Shown in pieces: positions 14,576-24,092 of a stretch of DNA of 45,006 bases (positions within the stretch are counted from its first letter, which is position 1; every line of letters starts with the position of its first letter). This DNA comes from Clostridia bacterium. Lineage in GTDB: Bacteria > Bacillota > Clostridia > Oscillospirales > CAG-272. A program made the position numbers and the translations under genes. The stretch covers positions 1 through 45,006 of the forward strand of contig JAQYLJ010000027.1 in assembly GCA_028720145.1 (NCBI GenBank). Direction: 5' to 3'. A model generated the notes under the pieces. It ran no database searches, had not been told where the DNA came from, and saw only the letters and a program-made list of their open reading frames with translations.

Positions 14576-15561
14576 AAGCCATGCTGATCGATGCCGACAA
14601 ACAGTTTGTCTGGAGTGACGTCGAGGAGCCCGTCCTTACGGACGAGGGCGTCATCGTCGAGATCTATGCCGCCGCGCTGAACCGCGCCGACCTCTTACAG
14701 CGGCAGGGGACCTATCCGTCGCCCGCCGGCTGGCCGCAGTGGCCTGGACTTGAGCTCGCGGGAAGAATCGTCGCGATGGGCAAGACCGCGGAGCGCGCGA
14801 GCGGGTATCACATCGGGGACAGCGTCTGCGCCCTCGTGGGCGGTGGCGCGTATGCGGAGCGCATCTCCCTGCCGTATCAGCTGCTCCTGCCGGTGCCGAA
14901 GGGAATGAGCATGGAGGAAGCCTCTACGCTCCCCGAAGCCTATACGACCAGTTACCTGAACCTCTTCGTCGAGGGGCACCTCACCGCCGGTCAGGTGCTG
15001 TACGTTGCCGCCGGGGCGAGCGGGCTCGCCAGCGCGGCAATCCCGATGGGGAAGCTCAACGGGGCTTATGTCGTGACGAGCGTACAGACGCGCGCCGCGG
15101 CAGAGAAAATCAAAAACCTCGGCGCCGATGAGATCATCATCCAGGAAGAAGAGAGTATCCCCGACGCGTTCGCGAGACTGGAGCGCGAGGGGCACCCGGT
15201 AAACGTCTGCATGGACTGCCTCGCCGGCGGAGATCTCGGTGCCGCGATGCCTTTCATGGCAAACGGCGGCTACTGGGTCATCATCTCGACGCTCGCGGGC
15301 ATCACGACGGAGGTGAAGCTCCGCCCACTCCTGACAAAGGGTTTGCACCTGGTGGGCAGTATGCTCCGCCGCCGCTCGAACGAAGAAAAACACGCACTGC
15401 TCACGGCTCTGCGCGACAATATGTGGCACTGGTTCGAGGACGGGACGCTGAAGCCGTCCGTCTATCGCATACTGGATATTTCCGAAGTGGACGAAGCGCA
15501 CGGGATCCTCGAACGGTTTGAAAACACCGGCAAGGTCGTCCTGCGTGTGAAACAATCGTAA
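14572..15561 (+). CDS. Zinc-free quinone-oxidoreductase-like MDR protein (PIG3 type)
   Basis: 329 residues of the medium-chain dehydrogenase/reductase superfamily, quinone reductase branch. The N-terminal GroES-like domain has NRADLLQRQGTYP and PGLELAG, as in the TP53I3/PIG3 group, and lacks the zinc ligands of alcohol dehydrogenases. The nucleotide-binding domain starts at about residue 140. Its glycine-rich loop reads AAGASGLASAA where relatives have xGASGVGxAA, so one expected Gly is Ser. This could weaken or change NADPH binding. The gene overlaps the DMT stop by four bases (ATGA), so translation is coupled. Its role may be reduction of a carbonyl intermediate next to the Gfo/Idh enzyme; that is inference. 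Confidence 0.82.
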   Translation: MKAMLIDADKQFVWSDVEEPVLTDEGVIVEIYAAALNRADLLQRQGTYPSPAGWPQWPGLELAGRIVAMGKTAERASGYHIGDSVCALVGGGAYAERISLPYQLLLPVPKGMSMEEASTLPEAYTTSYLNLFVEGHLTAGQVLYVAAGASGLASAAIPMGKLNGAYVVTSVQTRAAAEKIKNLGADEIIIQEEESIPDAFARLEREGHPVNVCMDCLAGGDLGAAMPFMANGGYWVIISTLAGITTEVKLRPLLTKGLHLVGSMLRRRSNEEKHALLTALRDNMWHWFEDGTLKPSVYRILDISEVDEAHGILERFENTGKVVLRVKQS

Positions 15562-15571
15562 GGGAGGCGCT

Positions 15572-17014
15572 ATGAAAAAACACCTGTTATGGACAATGCT
15601 CCTGCTATGTCTCGTCCTGCTCCTCGCGGGGTGCGGTGCGAAATACAGCTGGGACGATGAACGCCTGAACTACAATATCACCGGGGAGACGGTGGAAAAC
15701 GGGACGCTCTATGTGACGCGCAAAGGCGAAAAGGTCAAGCGCGCCGCCGAGGGCGATATCCTCTACGTCAATCTTGTCCCCGCTACGGGCTATGGGCGCG
15801 CGAGCATCACGGTCAACGGTGAGGCGATCGAGGGGTCGCAATTCACGATGCCTGCAGGCGACGTGAAAGTGGCGGCGACCGTCCGCCCCATCGTCAGTCA
15901 GATCACCGTGGACACCGCGCTCGTCGGCGGTACCGTCACGGCGGATAAGACAGAAGCCATGTACGGCGAAACCGTTACATTGACCGTCACGCCCGAGGCC
16001 GATTACACGCTCATCGAGCGCAGTCTGACCGTGAACGGGGCGGAGATCTATCGAGGACAGGCGGCGGAGGCGACGCAGGTCACGTTCCGTATGCCGCCGC
16101 ATGACGTCCGCATCACCGCCCGCTTCCGGGATACGACCCTGCGGATCACCACGATGGATGAATATCGCGCGTTTGCCGCCCTCGTCAACGGCGGGACGGA
16201 TTTTCGCGGTCGCCGCGTCATCATCGACGCGGATATCGGCTCCCCCGAGGCGCCGGTCGACGTCATGATCGGGAATGCATCGGATAAGGCGTTTGCCGGT
16301 ACCATCGAAGGTAACGGTCATACCGTGTATCTCAATCTGACCGGCACAAAGGGCATCGGTCTCATCGGTTATTCAAACGGCGCTACGGTGAGAGACCTCA
16401 CGGTCGCAGGGCAGGTCAAGTTGACCGCAGGCAATATGTATGCGGGCGGCTTTGTCGGTCTTGTCCAATGGGCGAGCGGCAGGGTCACGACGCTCGAGAG
16501 ATGCGTCAACGAAGCGACGGTCAATGTGACGGATTCGTCCAATGCCGGTGGCTTTGTCGGGCGGACGCTCGGTAATCTCACGGTCACGGGATCGGAAAAC
16601 AAAGGCAATGTGACGACCGCCGGCAATTATGCCGCAGGCATTGTCGGTTACATCAACAATTCCGATGCCTTGGGGGCGGGCGCTCCCGCCATCACCATCA
16701 CGGATACGGTGAATACAGGCAACATCACCGCCGTGAAGGGTGTCGGAGGCATCGTCGGGCTGTTCCATAAAGGGGCGGCAGGTGCCGTGCACGTCCTCAC
16801 GAACGTCTCGAACACCGGCACCCTCACGGGGGATGAACAGGTCGGTGGCATCGTCGCCGTCATCACGAGCCAGGCGACAGGCGGCTTTGACATTACGATC
16901 ACCTACCGCGAGGCGGGACTGAAAGACGAAAACGGGGAAGACCTCGTCGTGGGCGCTGACAATAACCGGAAAACAACGGTCATCACACACATCACCGATG
17001 ACGGAAATGTATGA
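15572..17014 (+). CDS. GLUG-repeat surface lipoprotein
   Basis: 480 residues. A lipoprotein signal ends LLLAGC (Cys21). Residues about 40-190 hold two divergent InlB-B-like repeats, each ending in an F-x-MP-x-x-DV motif (FTMPAGDV, FRMPPHDV). Residues about 200-480 are GLUG repeats. From the GFVGRTLGNL segment to the end it parallels the C-terminus of the esterase lipoprotein at 6711 nearly position by position, including SENKGNVTTAGNYAAGIVGY and the closing AGLKD segment. It looks like the esterase gene with the catalytic domain replaced by binding repeats. An AGGGAGGC site precedes the start, ten bases after the previous stop. It probably displays a binding surface for glycan or partner proteins. 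Confidence 0.8.
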   Translation: MKKHLLWTMLLLCLVLLLAGCGAKYSWDDERLNYNITGETVENGTLYVTRKGEKVKRAAEGDILYVNLVPATGYGRASITVNGEAIEGSQFTMPAGDVKVAATVRPIVSQITVDTALVGGTVTADKTEAMYGETVTLTVTPEADYTLIERSLTVNGAEIYRGQAAEATQVTFRMPPHDVRITARFRDTTLRITTMDEYRAFAALVNGGTDFRGRRVIIDADIGSPEAPVDVMIGNASDKAFAGTIEGNGHTVYLNLTGTKGIGLIGYSNGATVRDLTVAGQVKLTAGNMYAGGFVGLVQWASGRVTTLERCVNEATVNVTDSSNAGGFVGRTLGNLTVTGSENKGNVTTAGNYAAGIVGYINNSDALGAGAPAITITDTVNTGNITAVKGVGGIVGLFHKGAAGAVHVLTNVSNTGTLTGDEQVGGIVAVITSQATGGFDITITYREAGLKDENGEDLVVGADNNRKTTVITHITDDGNV

Positions 17015-17025
17015 GGAGGGGAAAG

Positions 17026-18729
17026 ATGAAACAGAAACTGCTGGCACTGACTGTCCTCCTCTGTATGCTCCTGCCGCTCGCCCTCACCGGGTGCTCCGGC
17101 GGCGATAAACTCGAGTACGTCTCTTACGGTGAGGACATCAAGGAATTTGATACCTCTCTTTTCTACGGGAACGTAGAAACCATGCAGGGCGCCGACCCAT
17201 CGCTCATCTGGGTGCCGGAAGCGCTCGATGAGAACGGGCAGGTGAAGGAGGACACCGGGTACTATTACGCGTATATCACGGCGACCTCCATCATTAACGC
17301 ATGGCGCACGCGGGATATGACCAACTGGCAGTATCTCGGCGCCGTGTTCCGCCCCGACCTCGACACGTTCTGGGCGTACATGAACTTCTGGGCGCCCGCC
17401 GTTCACTATGATGCCGAGGACGGCGTGTACTATATGTATTACAGCGCGACGTCGAAGAGCGTCTCGGAATACAAGACGCATTACATCTCACTCGCCACCT
17501 CAACTTCTCCGATGGGGCCCTTCACCGAATGGGGCAGCATTTCGGAGCCGCTCATCGACTTTTCGAAGATGCCGAAAGATCATCCGCTCTATGAAGCGCA
17601 CGGGGAAGGCACCACCTGGGCGGACGGCTATTTTGCCGCCATCGATGCCGAGCCTTTCGTGGACGTGAACGGGGATATTTACCTGCTCTTCACGCACGAT
17701 AAGGGCGCGGGGTACTCCTCCAGCTCCACCTATATCATGAAGATGAAAGAATGGTGGGAGCCGGACTACGAGAGCATTACCTGCATCTCCCTCACAGGCT
17801 CCTGTGAGGTCGGCGGGAGCGAGAAGATGGATGAGGGCACCGTCAACGAGGGGCCGTTCATGCTCTATCACGAAGGGCTTTACTACCTAACGTTCTCCGT
17901 CCACACCTACGATGAATCGTCTTATCAGGTGCGGCAGGCGGTCAGCACCTCGCCGATGGGTCCCTTCCACAAAATTGCGACCGAGAAGGGCGGTACGGTC
18001 ATCACGACCGACGGGCTGAACGCCTACACCAACTCCGCCGGTCACCATTCGTTCATCACCGTGGGGGATGAGATCTACATCAGCTACCACACCTTCAAGA
18101 ACGACAAATCCATTTCACAGGCGCGGAAGATCCGCTTCGACAAGGTGTCCTTCGTCACCAATGACGACGGGATTCCCGTCATCTACGCGAACGGTCCCAC
18201 CGTGACGCTCCAGCCGCTCCCCACCGCCATCAGCGGGTACGAGAACAAGGCGACCTCGGCGCAGGTTACGGCGACAGGGCTCCGCGAGGGCAGCAGCCCT
18301 TACTGGCTGAACGACGGTACGCTCAAGATCCACGAGACGCCGAACATCGTCGACGAGACCTACTTTAACGTAGGGAAGAAAGCAAGTACCGTGACGCTGT
18401 CATGGGAGGACTACATTTCGGCAAAAGCCATCATGGTGTACAACAGCAATCTGTATGACACCTCTTTCACCAAAATTGACAATATCCGCATCTGGTACCG
18501 CGTCGGTGACACCGAGGGCGTGTGCGAGACGGGCGAGATCGCTTTCAGCTACGACCAGTATTCGCTGGTGCCGAAACATTATAACTGCATCTTCGCCGGC
18601 GCGTCCTGTACAATCCAGTTCGCGGACATGGATATCAGACAAATCGAAATTACCGTATCGGAATCCCGCGGCGGCGAGGTCTTCGCCATCTCGGAGATCG
18701 CGGTACTCGGTAAAAAGGAGGGAAGATGA
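17026..18729 (+). CDS. Surface lipoprotein GH43 glycosidase with a C-terminal discoidin-like domain
   Basis: 567 residues from the ATG at 17026, chosen over 17011 because AGGAGGGG precedes it and the signal peptide starts there. Lipobox LTGC (Cys23). The GH43 propeller spans about 50-390, with catalytic Asp57 (GADPSL), Asp207 (AIDAEPF) and the acid Glu275 (VNEGPFM), plus FWAPAV at about 121-126 and GHHSF near 345. Residues about 400-565 form a beta-sandwich of the F5/8 (discoidin) type, likely carbohydrate-binding. It is displayed outside the cell, in contrast to the cytosolic GH43 at 5669. Its stop overlaps the next gene by four bases. Expected to release arabinose or xylose side chains or cleave arabinan. 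Confidence 0.87.
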   Translation: MKQKLLALTVLLCMLLPLALTGCSGGDKLEYVSYGEDIKEFDTSLFYGNVETMQGADPSLIWVPEALDENGQVKEDTGYYYAYITATSIINAWRTRDMTNWQYLGAVFRPDLDTFWAYMNFWAPAVHYDAEDGVYYMYYSATSKSVSEYKTHYISLATSTSPMGPFTEWGSISEPLIDFSKMPKDHPLYEAHGEGTTWADGYFAAIDAEPFVDVNGDIYLLFTHDKGAGYSSSSTYIMKMKEWWEPDYESITCISLTGSCEVGGSEKMDEGTVNEGPFMLYHEGLYYLTFSVHTYDESSYQVRQAVSTSPMGPFHKIATEKGGTVITTDGLNAYTNSAGHHSFITVGDEIYISYHTFKNDKSISQARKIRFDKVSFVTNDDGIPVIYANGPTVTLQPLPTAISGYENKATSAQVTATGLREGSSPYWLNDGTLKIHETPNIVDETYFNVGKKASTVTLSWEDYISAKAIMVYNSNLYDTSFTKIDNIRIWYRVGDTEGVCETGEIAFSYDQYSLVPKHYNCIFAGASCTIQFADMDIRQIEITVSESRGGEVFAISEIAVLGKKEGR

Positions 18730-20282
18730 TGAAGAAAAGGCTTATGCTCCCTCTCATCGCCTGCCTTCTGCTCCTGGCGGCGAGCCTCACCGCCTGCGGC
18801 GGCGGTTATACGTTCGCGCCGTACTCCTACACAAATAAGGCGCCGATCCCCGCCGATATTCATGATTTTACGTCGGTGGACGGCATGACGGTAGACGGCG
18901 TGCGCGATGCGCAGTACGGCGACGCTGCACAGCACCGGCTTTATTACAAGAACAACGTCAACAGCGATATTTACGTCGACGCGTATCTGTACTTCGGTGA
19001 TGAGGGGATTCACTGCTTCGTGTCCGTCAAGGATAATATCCTCTCTTTCAATGCCAACCGCTCGGTCTATCTCAATTCCTCGGTGGAACTCTTCTTCAAC
19101 GCGACGCAAACCAAGAGCGGCAGGCAGAAGACCTCGATCGATAATGCCACCTGTCAGTGGCGCATCGACTGCGGCGGGAAGTCTGCGAAGCTCTGCGGCA
19201 TCGGTGGCAGAAACGCCTACACCGGCTCCTACTTTGACGGTCAGTTCGCCGTCAATCTGAACGGTGAACTCAATTCGCAGGACGCGACGGGCTTCGACGT
19301 CGAGACGTTCATTCCGTGGTACGAACTCGGCTTCACCCCGGACGAAAACGGGGACTACGGGGTCACGGAACTCATGTTCAACGTGGCGTACAACCACAAG
19401 GACGACCCGTACGGGGCAGAGGACAATACCTCCCGCGCCCGTTCCATGAAGACCTTCAGTTATCAGGCGACCCCCTATACATGGGTGCCTCTCGCGAAGA
19501 ATGCGGACGGCACGGCGCGGAACCTGACCTCGCCGGACGGCAACTTCTTCGGCACGCTCATCGTCGAGGGCGGTCTGCTCGCCGGGGTGTACGAGCCAAC
19601 GTACCTTGTTGATCTCTCGCAGGATAACGACGAGGGCGGGAACAAGATGTTCATTCGCTCGGATTCTCCCACCGCTTACGCGGTCGTGAAGAACAGCACC
19701 TCCTCGCACTTCTACTATGAAGCGTATCTCAGCGGCATCTCGGGTGAGCAGAGCAACACGCCGAAAATCGGTATTACGGTGCTGTTCCCCGCCAACCGGA
19801 TTACGCTCTACATCAAAATGTACGACGGCGCTAATATCGCCGACGGGATATGCGGTGTGGTACAGCGGACGATCACCAACGGCGGCTACAACTGGTCGGA
19901 GGCGGCAGACCCCAACGACGACACAATGAACTGGGGCTACTATACCAACAGTAAGTTCCCTGATCCGGACAATCACTTCATCACCGAAGGTGTCAAACTC
20001 GCCATCTACCGCGAGGACGACATTCTGTGCTTCTTCGTCAACGACGAGTTGTATTTCGCGAACCGGGCGGCGATTGACGCCGGCTTCACCCCGCTCTGCG
20101 AACAGCCCCTGAACCTCCACGACACCGCGAGCCGTGAGATCTTCGGCACGAAAATCGTGGACGACAGCATCGTGGGCGTGTTCTCGTTCGGCGCGAACGC
20201 CACCGTTTCGGACTACACGTTCGTGAAAGGCGACGATGCCTCCGCGCGTGTGGCGTCCTACCGCACCTCACAAGGCGATTGA
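18726..20282 (+). CDS. Surface lipoprotein with a CBM9/DOMON-like sugar-binding domain
   Basis: 518 residues. Lipobox SLTAC (Cys24). Residues about 45-230 resemble the CBM9/DOMON-like fold found at the start of clostridial xylan-utilisation proteins: a VDG start, YFGDEGIHCFVSVKD, SSVELFF and FDVETFIPW segments. The remaining 280 residues form a beta-rich, Trp/Tyr-rich region that I cannot assign; a concanavalin-like lectin sandwich is possible. No catalytic motif was recognised. It starts inside the GH43 stop (ATGATGA), with AAAAGGAGGG upstream. It lies directly before the ABC binding protein, so it may capture glycan at the surface for import. Confidence 0.7.
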   Translation: MMKKRLMLPLIACLLLLAASLTACGGGYTFAPYSYTNKAPIPADIHDFTSVDGMTVDGVRDAQYGDAAQHRLYYKNNVNSDIYVDAYLYFGDEGIHCFVSVKDNILSFNANRSVYLNSSVELFFNATQTKSGRQKTSIDNATCQWRIDCGGKSAKLCGIGGRNAYTGSYFDGQFAVNLNGELNSQDATGFDVETFIPWYELGFTPDENGDYGVTELMFNVAYNHKDDPYGAEDNTSRARSMKTFSYQATPYTWVPLAKNADGTARNLTSPDGNFFGTLIVEGGLLAGVYEPTYLVDLSQDNDEGGNKMFIRSDSPTAYAVVKNSTSSHFYYEAYLSGISGEQSNTPKIGITVLFPANRITLYIKMYDGANIADGICGVVQRTITNGGYNWSEAADPNDDTMNWGYYTNSKFPDPDNHFITEGVKLAIYREDDILCFFVNDELYFANRAAIDAGFTPLCEQPLNLHDTASREIFGTKIVDDSIVGVFSFGANATVSDYTFVKGDDASARVASYRTSQGD

Positions 20283-20309
20283 TTGAATGTAAATAAAGGA
20301 GACAAACAC

Positions 20310-22256
20310 ATGAAAAGATTTGTTGCCATCGCTCTCATGCTCGTGATGATGACGGCGCTCCTCGTGCCCCTGCTCAGCGGGTGTAAAAAGCGCGGGAGCG
20401 GCGTGGATATCTCGTTCGATGAGAACGGTAATCTGCTGCCGTCCTCCGGCACCACGATCCATGTCACCTCGTACTCCGAGGGGGACGAAGAAAAGCGTTT
20501 CTACCAGTTGTGCGACGCCTTCAATGAAAAGTATAAGGAATACAACATTCAGGCGATCTACGAGCCGAGCGACTCCGCCGGGTACGAGCAGACGATGAAG
20601 ACCTCGCTCTCCTCCTCCACCTGCCAGGACGTCCTGCTCGTCTCCGACAGCTACTACAAGCAGTGGGCGACGCTCGGCTACCTCGAACCGCTGGATAATT
20701 ATATCAAGAGCGAATATGCCGCACTCAACTTTGAAAAGGAAATCGCGGAAATGTACGAGGGCGGTGTCGGACGATACCTCTATGACGTCGTGACGACCAC
20801 CTCGGACGGTCCGAACGCGCATTACTACGGGCTCCCGAAGGGCACCGGCGCGACCGCCATTTACTACAACAAGACCTATATGAAGAATGCCGGCATCACG
20901 GAGATCTCCGTGTATGAGGAGGACATCGACGCCTACAATAACGGCGCGACGGATGCCTACGGAAATGTCAAGCCCTTCTCCGGCAACGCCCCCAAAAAGG
21001 CATTCTTCACCGTGGACGGCAGACGCTACTTCAACAACAAGATTCCGATGAGCTGGCAGGAGTGTTCGGAACTCGCCGCCATTCTTCAGGCGGTCAATGC
21101 GGCGGCAGGCTGTAAGTACGGCTTCATCACCAGCTGGTGGTTCAATTACGGCTTCTCGGTGGGCGGCAGCTGCATGCAGTATCTGACGTCCGACGATGCG
21201 GGGCTGACCGGCGGTTACTACACCTTCACCCTCGCGGACTCGACGGTCAACTACAAAGCCAAAGAAGATATTGCCGTCAACGGTCATACCTACAAGGCGG
21301 GCGAGATCGTCTCCTACGAGGATAAGTTCTACATGAGCGACACCCTTGCCGAGAAGTGCGAGGTGCTCCCCTCCCAGCGCGAGGCGTTCGCGGAATACAT
21401 GAGCCTCGCCGGCAAGGTGGGCAACAGCCACTACCATGCCGACGTCACCTACGGCGGTAAAACCTACACCGGCGTGACGGACGCTTTCTGGTCGGTAATC
21501 CCGTATCAACTCGGTGCGACGCCCAAAGAGGCGATCGCCAAGAACGAAGAGCTGCTCCGCAGCCCGAACAACCTCGGAGATCCCGGCAGTGCCGGCGCAC
21601 TTGCTGCGGCTTCGCACGAATATGTGATCGTGCAGAACAAGGGCATCTCGGTCAACCCGGCGACACTGAACACGGACGGCCGTTTCACCCAGTTCACGCA
21701 GGGTTATACCGCCATGGTCGTTGACGTCCGCGTCAGCGTGGCGCAGGCGCGCCTGATCCGTGACTTCGAGTGGGATGTCGCCCCCATGCTCGTGTGGAAG
21801 GATTTTGACGACGAGGGCAACACGATCGCCTCCGGCGTCGAGGGCGCACACTCCGGCTCGAACGCGTGGGCGGTGTGGAGCAAATCCACGATCAAAAATG
21901 CGGCTTATCTGTTCCTCAAGTTCGCGGCAGGTGAGGAGGGGCAGAAGATCCTCGCCGAGGCGGGCACCATCATCCCGAACCAGAAGAGCATCGCGAAAGA
22001 GATGATTCAGGAAGATCTTGCGAAGGGGCTTTCTCCCCGTAACATCGAGGTGTTCGAGCGCGGGGCAGAGTACCAGACCCCTGGTGACTGGTGGTTCCTC
22101 AAGGACGGCGACTGGATCGACGGCGACGGCTGCTGGGCAAACTACCTCAACCAGACCGTGCGTAACTTCAAAGCGACCATGACGACCTTCTATACCGTGA
22201 ACGACTATCTCAAGACCTTTGATACGCTGAAAAAATACACGGCAAAAGAGGACTGA
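20310..22256 (+). CDS. ABC sugar transporter substrate-binding lipoprotein
   Basis: 648 residues from the ATG at 20310 (AAAGGAGA site); the track start adds nine residues before the signal peptide. Lipobox LLSGC (Cys25). The mature part has the family 1 solute-binding pattern: ITVTSY-like first strand (IHVTSYSEG), a DVLLVSDSY segment, a GLPKGTGATAIYYNKTY segment and a NAWAVWSKS segment near residue 520. At about 650 residues it is longer than the common 420-550, with extra loops around residues 300-400, suggesting a large oligosaccharide ligand. It is followed after four bases by the permeases and is one operon with them. It delivers sugar to the membrane complex. Confidence 0.9.
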   Translation: MKRFVAIALMLVMMTALLVPLLSGCKKRGSGVDISFDENGNLLPSSGTTIHVTSYSEGDEEKRFYQLCDAFNEKYKEYNIQAIYEPSDSAGYEQTMKTSLSSSTCQDVLLVSDSYYKQWATLGYLEPLDNYIKSEYAALNFEKEIAEMYEGGVGRYLYDVVTTTSDGPNAHYYGLPKGTGATAIYYNKTYMKNAGITEISVYEEDIDAYNNGATDAYGNVKPFSGNAPKKAFFTVDGRRYFNNKIPMSWQECSELAAILQAVNAAAGCKYGFITSWWFNYGFSVGGSCMQYLTSDDAGLTGGYYTFTLADSTVNYKAKEDIAVNGHTYKAGEIVSYEDKFYMSDTLAEKCEVLPSQREAFAEYMSLAGKVGNSHYHADVTYGGKTYTGVTDAFWSVIPYQLGATPKEAIAKNEELLRSPNNLGDPGSAGALAAASHEYVIVQNKGISVNPATLNTDGRFTQFTQGYTAMVVDVRVSVAQARLIRDFEWDVAPMLVWKDFDDEGNTIASGVEGAHSGSNAWAVWSKSTIKNAAYLFLKFAAGEEGQKILAEAGTIIPNQKSIAKEMIQEDLAKGLSPRNIEVFERGAEYQTPGDWWFLKDGDWIDGDGCWANYLNQTVRNFKATMTTFYTVNDYLKTFDTLKKYTAKED

Positions 22257-22260
22257 GTCC

Positions 22261-23154
22261 ATGACGATCACAAAGAGTAAAAAAGCGAGATCAGACGAAC
22301 TCTGGGGTACGCTCTTCGCGGGGATCCCAGTGCTGGGGCTCATCATCTTTACCTATATACCGCTCCTCATGGCGGTCATCATGTCTTTCATGGAGGTGCC
22401 GGGGCTCACGCTGCGGGGGGCGAAGTTCTTCCCGCTGAAGCAGATCTTCACAAACTACGTCACGGTTATCAAGGATCAGTATTTCTGGAAGTCGATCCTC
22501 AATAACATCATCCTGATGATCGGTCTGCCGATCTCGATCGTTCTGTCCATCGCGATCGCGGAGCTGCTGACCAAGGGTCTCCGCGGCACCCGCTTCTTCA
22601 AGGTGCTGCTGTTTGTCCCGTATGTCTGCTCCGTGACGGCGACGACCTTCATGTGGAACTGGTTGCTCAACTACGACCACGGCGTTGTCAACAGCATCCT
22701 CGGCAAGAATATCAACTGGTTTGGTCCCGACCTGTTCATCTGGTCGGTCATGATCATGACCGTCTGGGCGACCTGTGGCTACCGCATCCTGCTCTTTACG
22801 GCGGCGATGACGAACGTCAACAGCTCGCTCAAGGAGGCGGCGGCGGTGGACGGCGCGAACAAATTGCAGATCTTCGGTCATGTCACACTTCCGTCCATCA
22901 CGCCGACCATCTTCTACATCCTCGTGATGGGCACCATCGGCGTTCTGCAGGAATTTACCCGTATCCAGGTGCTGGATCCCACGGGCGCCAAGTGCTCGAC
23001 CGTCGTGTTCTATGTCTATAAGAAGATGCTGGTCGGAACGCCGGAGGCAGGGGTCGGCTGTGCCGCGAGTATCATCCTCGCGCTCCTGGTCGCGCTCCTG
23101 ACCAAACTGCATTTCACGATTTCAAAGAAGTGGGTGAGCTACGATGCAAGCTAA
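22261..23154 (+). CDS. ABC sugar transporter permease (MalF/LplB type)
   Basis: 297 residues with six transmembrane helices. The cytoplasmic EAA loop that docks the ATPase reads EAAAVDGANKLQIFGHVTLP at about residues 196-215. It starts four bases after the binding-protein stop and overlaps the second permease by 11 bases. Confidence 0.92.
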   Translation: MTITKSKKARSDELWGTLFAGIPVLGLIIFTYIPLLMAVIMSFMEVPGLTLRGAKFFPLKQIFTNYVTVIKDQYFWKSILNNIILMIGLPISIVLSIAIAELLTKGLRGTRFFKVLLFVPYVCSVTATTFMWNWLLNYDHGVVNSILGKNINWFGPDLFIWSVMIMTVWATCGYRILLFTAAMTNVNSSLKEAAAVDGANKLQIFGHVTLPSITPTIFYILVMGTIGVLQEFTRIQVLDPTGAKCSTVVFYVYKKMLVGTPEAGVGCAASIILALLVALLTKLHFTISKKWVSYDAS

Positions 23155-24028
23155 TGAAATGACGAAAAAACCGAAAAAGAATCATAAGCATCTCGACAAC
23201 GCCCTCGTCTATACGGGTCTGATCGTCGCATCCCTCCTCGTCGTCCTGCCTTTTGCCATCGTGTTCATGACCTCGTTTATGACGGCGGAGGACGCGACGA
23301 CCGGCGGCTTCTCGCTCATCGGTCAGAGCGGCATGACGTTCCAGGGGTATAAGGAGTTCTTCAATTATAAGGACTACTATACCGGCGTGCCGCGTTTCCT
23401 CACAGGTCTCGGCAGTACCATGATCACGTCGCTCGTCCCGACCCTTGCATCCCTGTTTTTTGCGGCACTCGCTGCATTTGCTTTTGCGAAGATCCGCTTC
23501 CGCATGAGCAAGGTGTTCTTCAACATCATTCTGTTCACGATGATGATCCCCGGCACGATCCTAATGGTACCGCACTACCTGATGTATGAGTCCTTCGGGT
23601 GGATCGACACCTATCTGCCGCTTATCATCCCCGGGCTGTTCGGCGGTGCGAGCATGATCTTCTTCCTGCGTCAGTTCATGTTCGGTATCCCCGATTCCCT
23701 GATCGAGGCAGGGAAGGTGGACGGGCTCACATGGTTCGGCATCTTTATCCGCGTGGTATTGCCTCTGACGGTGCCGGCACTCCTCGCACAGGGGCTGCTC
23801 AGCTTCATCACGCATTACAACGCCTATCTCGGTCCGCGCCTCTATCTCAAGAGCCGCGATCTCGCCACCCTGCAGCTGGTGGTCGCGAACTTCAAGGACG
23901 CCGCGAAGTTCAATCAGCCTGCCATTATGGCGTGCTGTATCGTCACCATTCTGCCCATCCTCATTCTCTACACGATCTTCCAGAAGTATTTTGTGGAGGG
24001 CATCGCCACCACGGGCATGAAGCTGTAA
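23144..24028 (+). CDS. ABC sugar transporter permease (MalG/LplC type)
   Basis: 294 residues with six transmembrane helices. The EAA loop is LIEAGKVDGLTWFGIFIRVV at about residues 186-205. The C-terminus VEGIATTGMKL is the usual ending of this permease class. It overlaps the first permease gene by 11 bases. No ATPase gene follows; the nearest is 19 kb upstream at 3917, or a shared ATPase elsewhere is used, as with MsmX in Bacillus. Confidence 0.92.
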   Translation: MQANEMTKKPKKNHKHLDNALVYTGLIVASLLVVLPFAIVFMTSFMTAEDATTGGFSLIGQSGMTFQGYKEFFNYKDYYTGVPRFLTGLGSTMITSLVPTLASLFFAALAAFAFAKIRFRMSKVFFNIILFTMMIPGTILMVPHYLMYESFGWIDTYLPLIIPGLFGGASMIFFLRQFMFGIPDSLIEAGKVDGLTWFGIFIRVVLPLTVPALLAQGLLSFITHYNAYLGPRLYLKSRDLATLQLVVANFKDAAKFNQPAIMACCIVTILPILILYTIFQKYFVEGIATTGMKL

Positions 24029-24092
24029 CGCACAGCGGCAGCGCGAGCGGAACGCCTGTCTCATTTTTGCGGACGAATGTGAGCATATCGCA

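Noticed and set aside
20268-22346. 692-residue minus-strand ORF
   Set aside because: Antisense shadow of the ABC binding-protein gene, caused by GC-rich codon bias.
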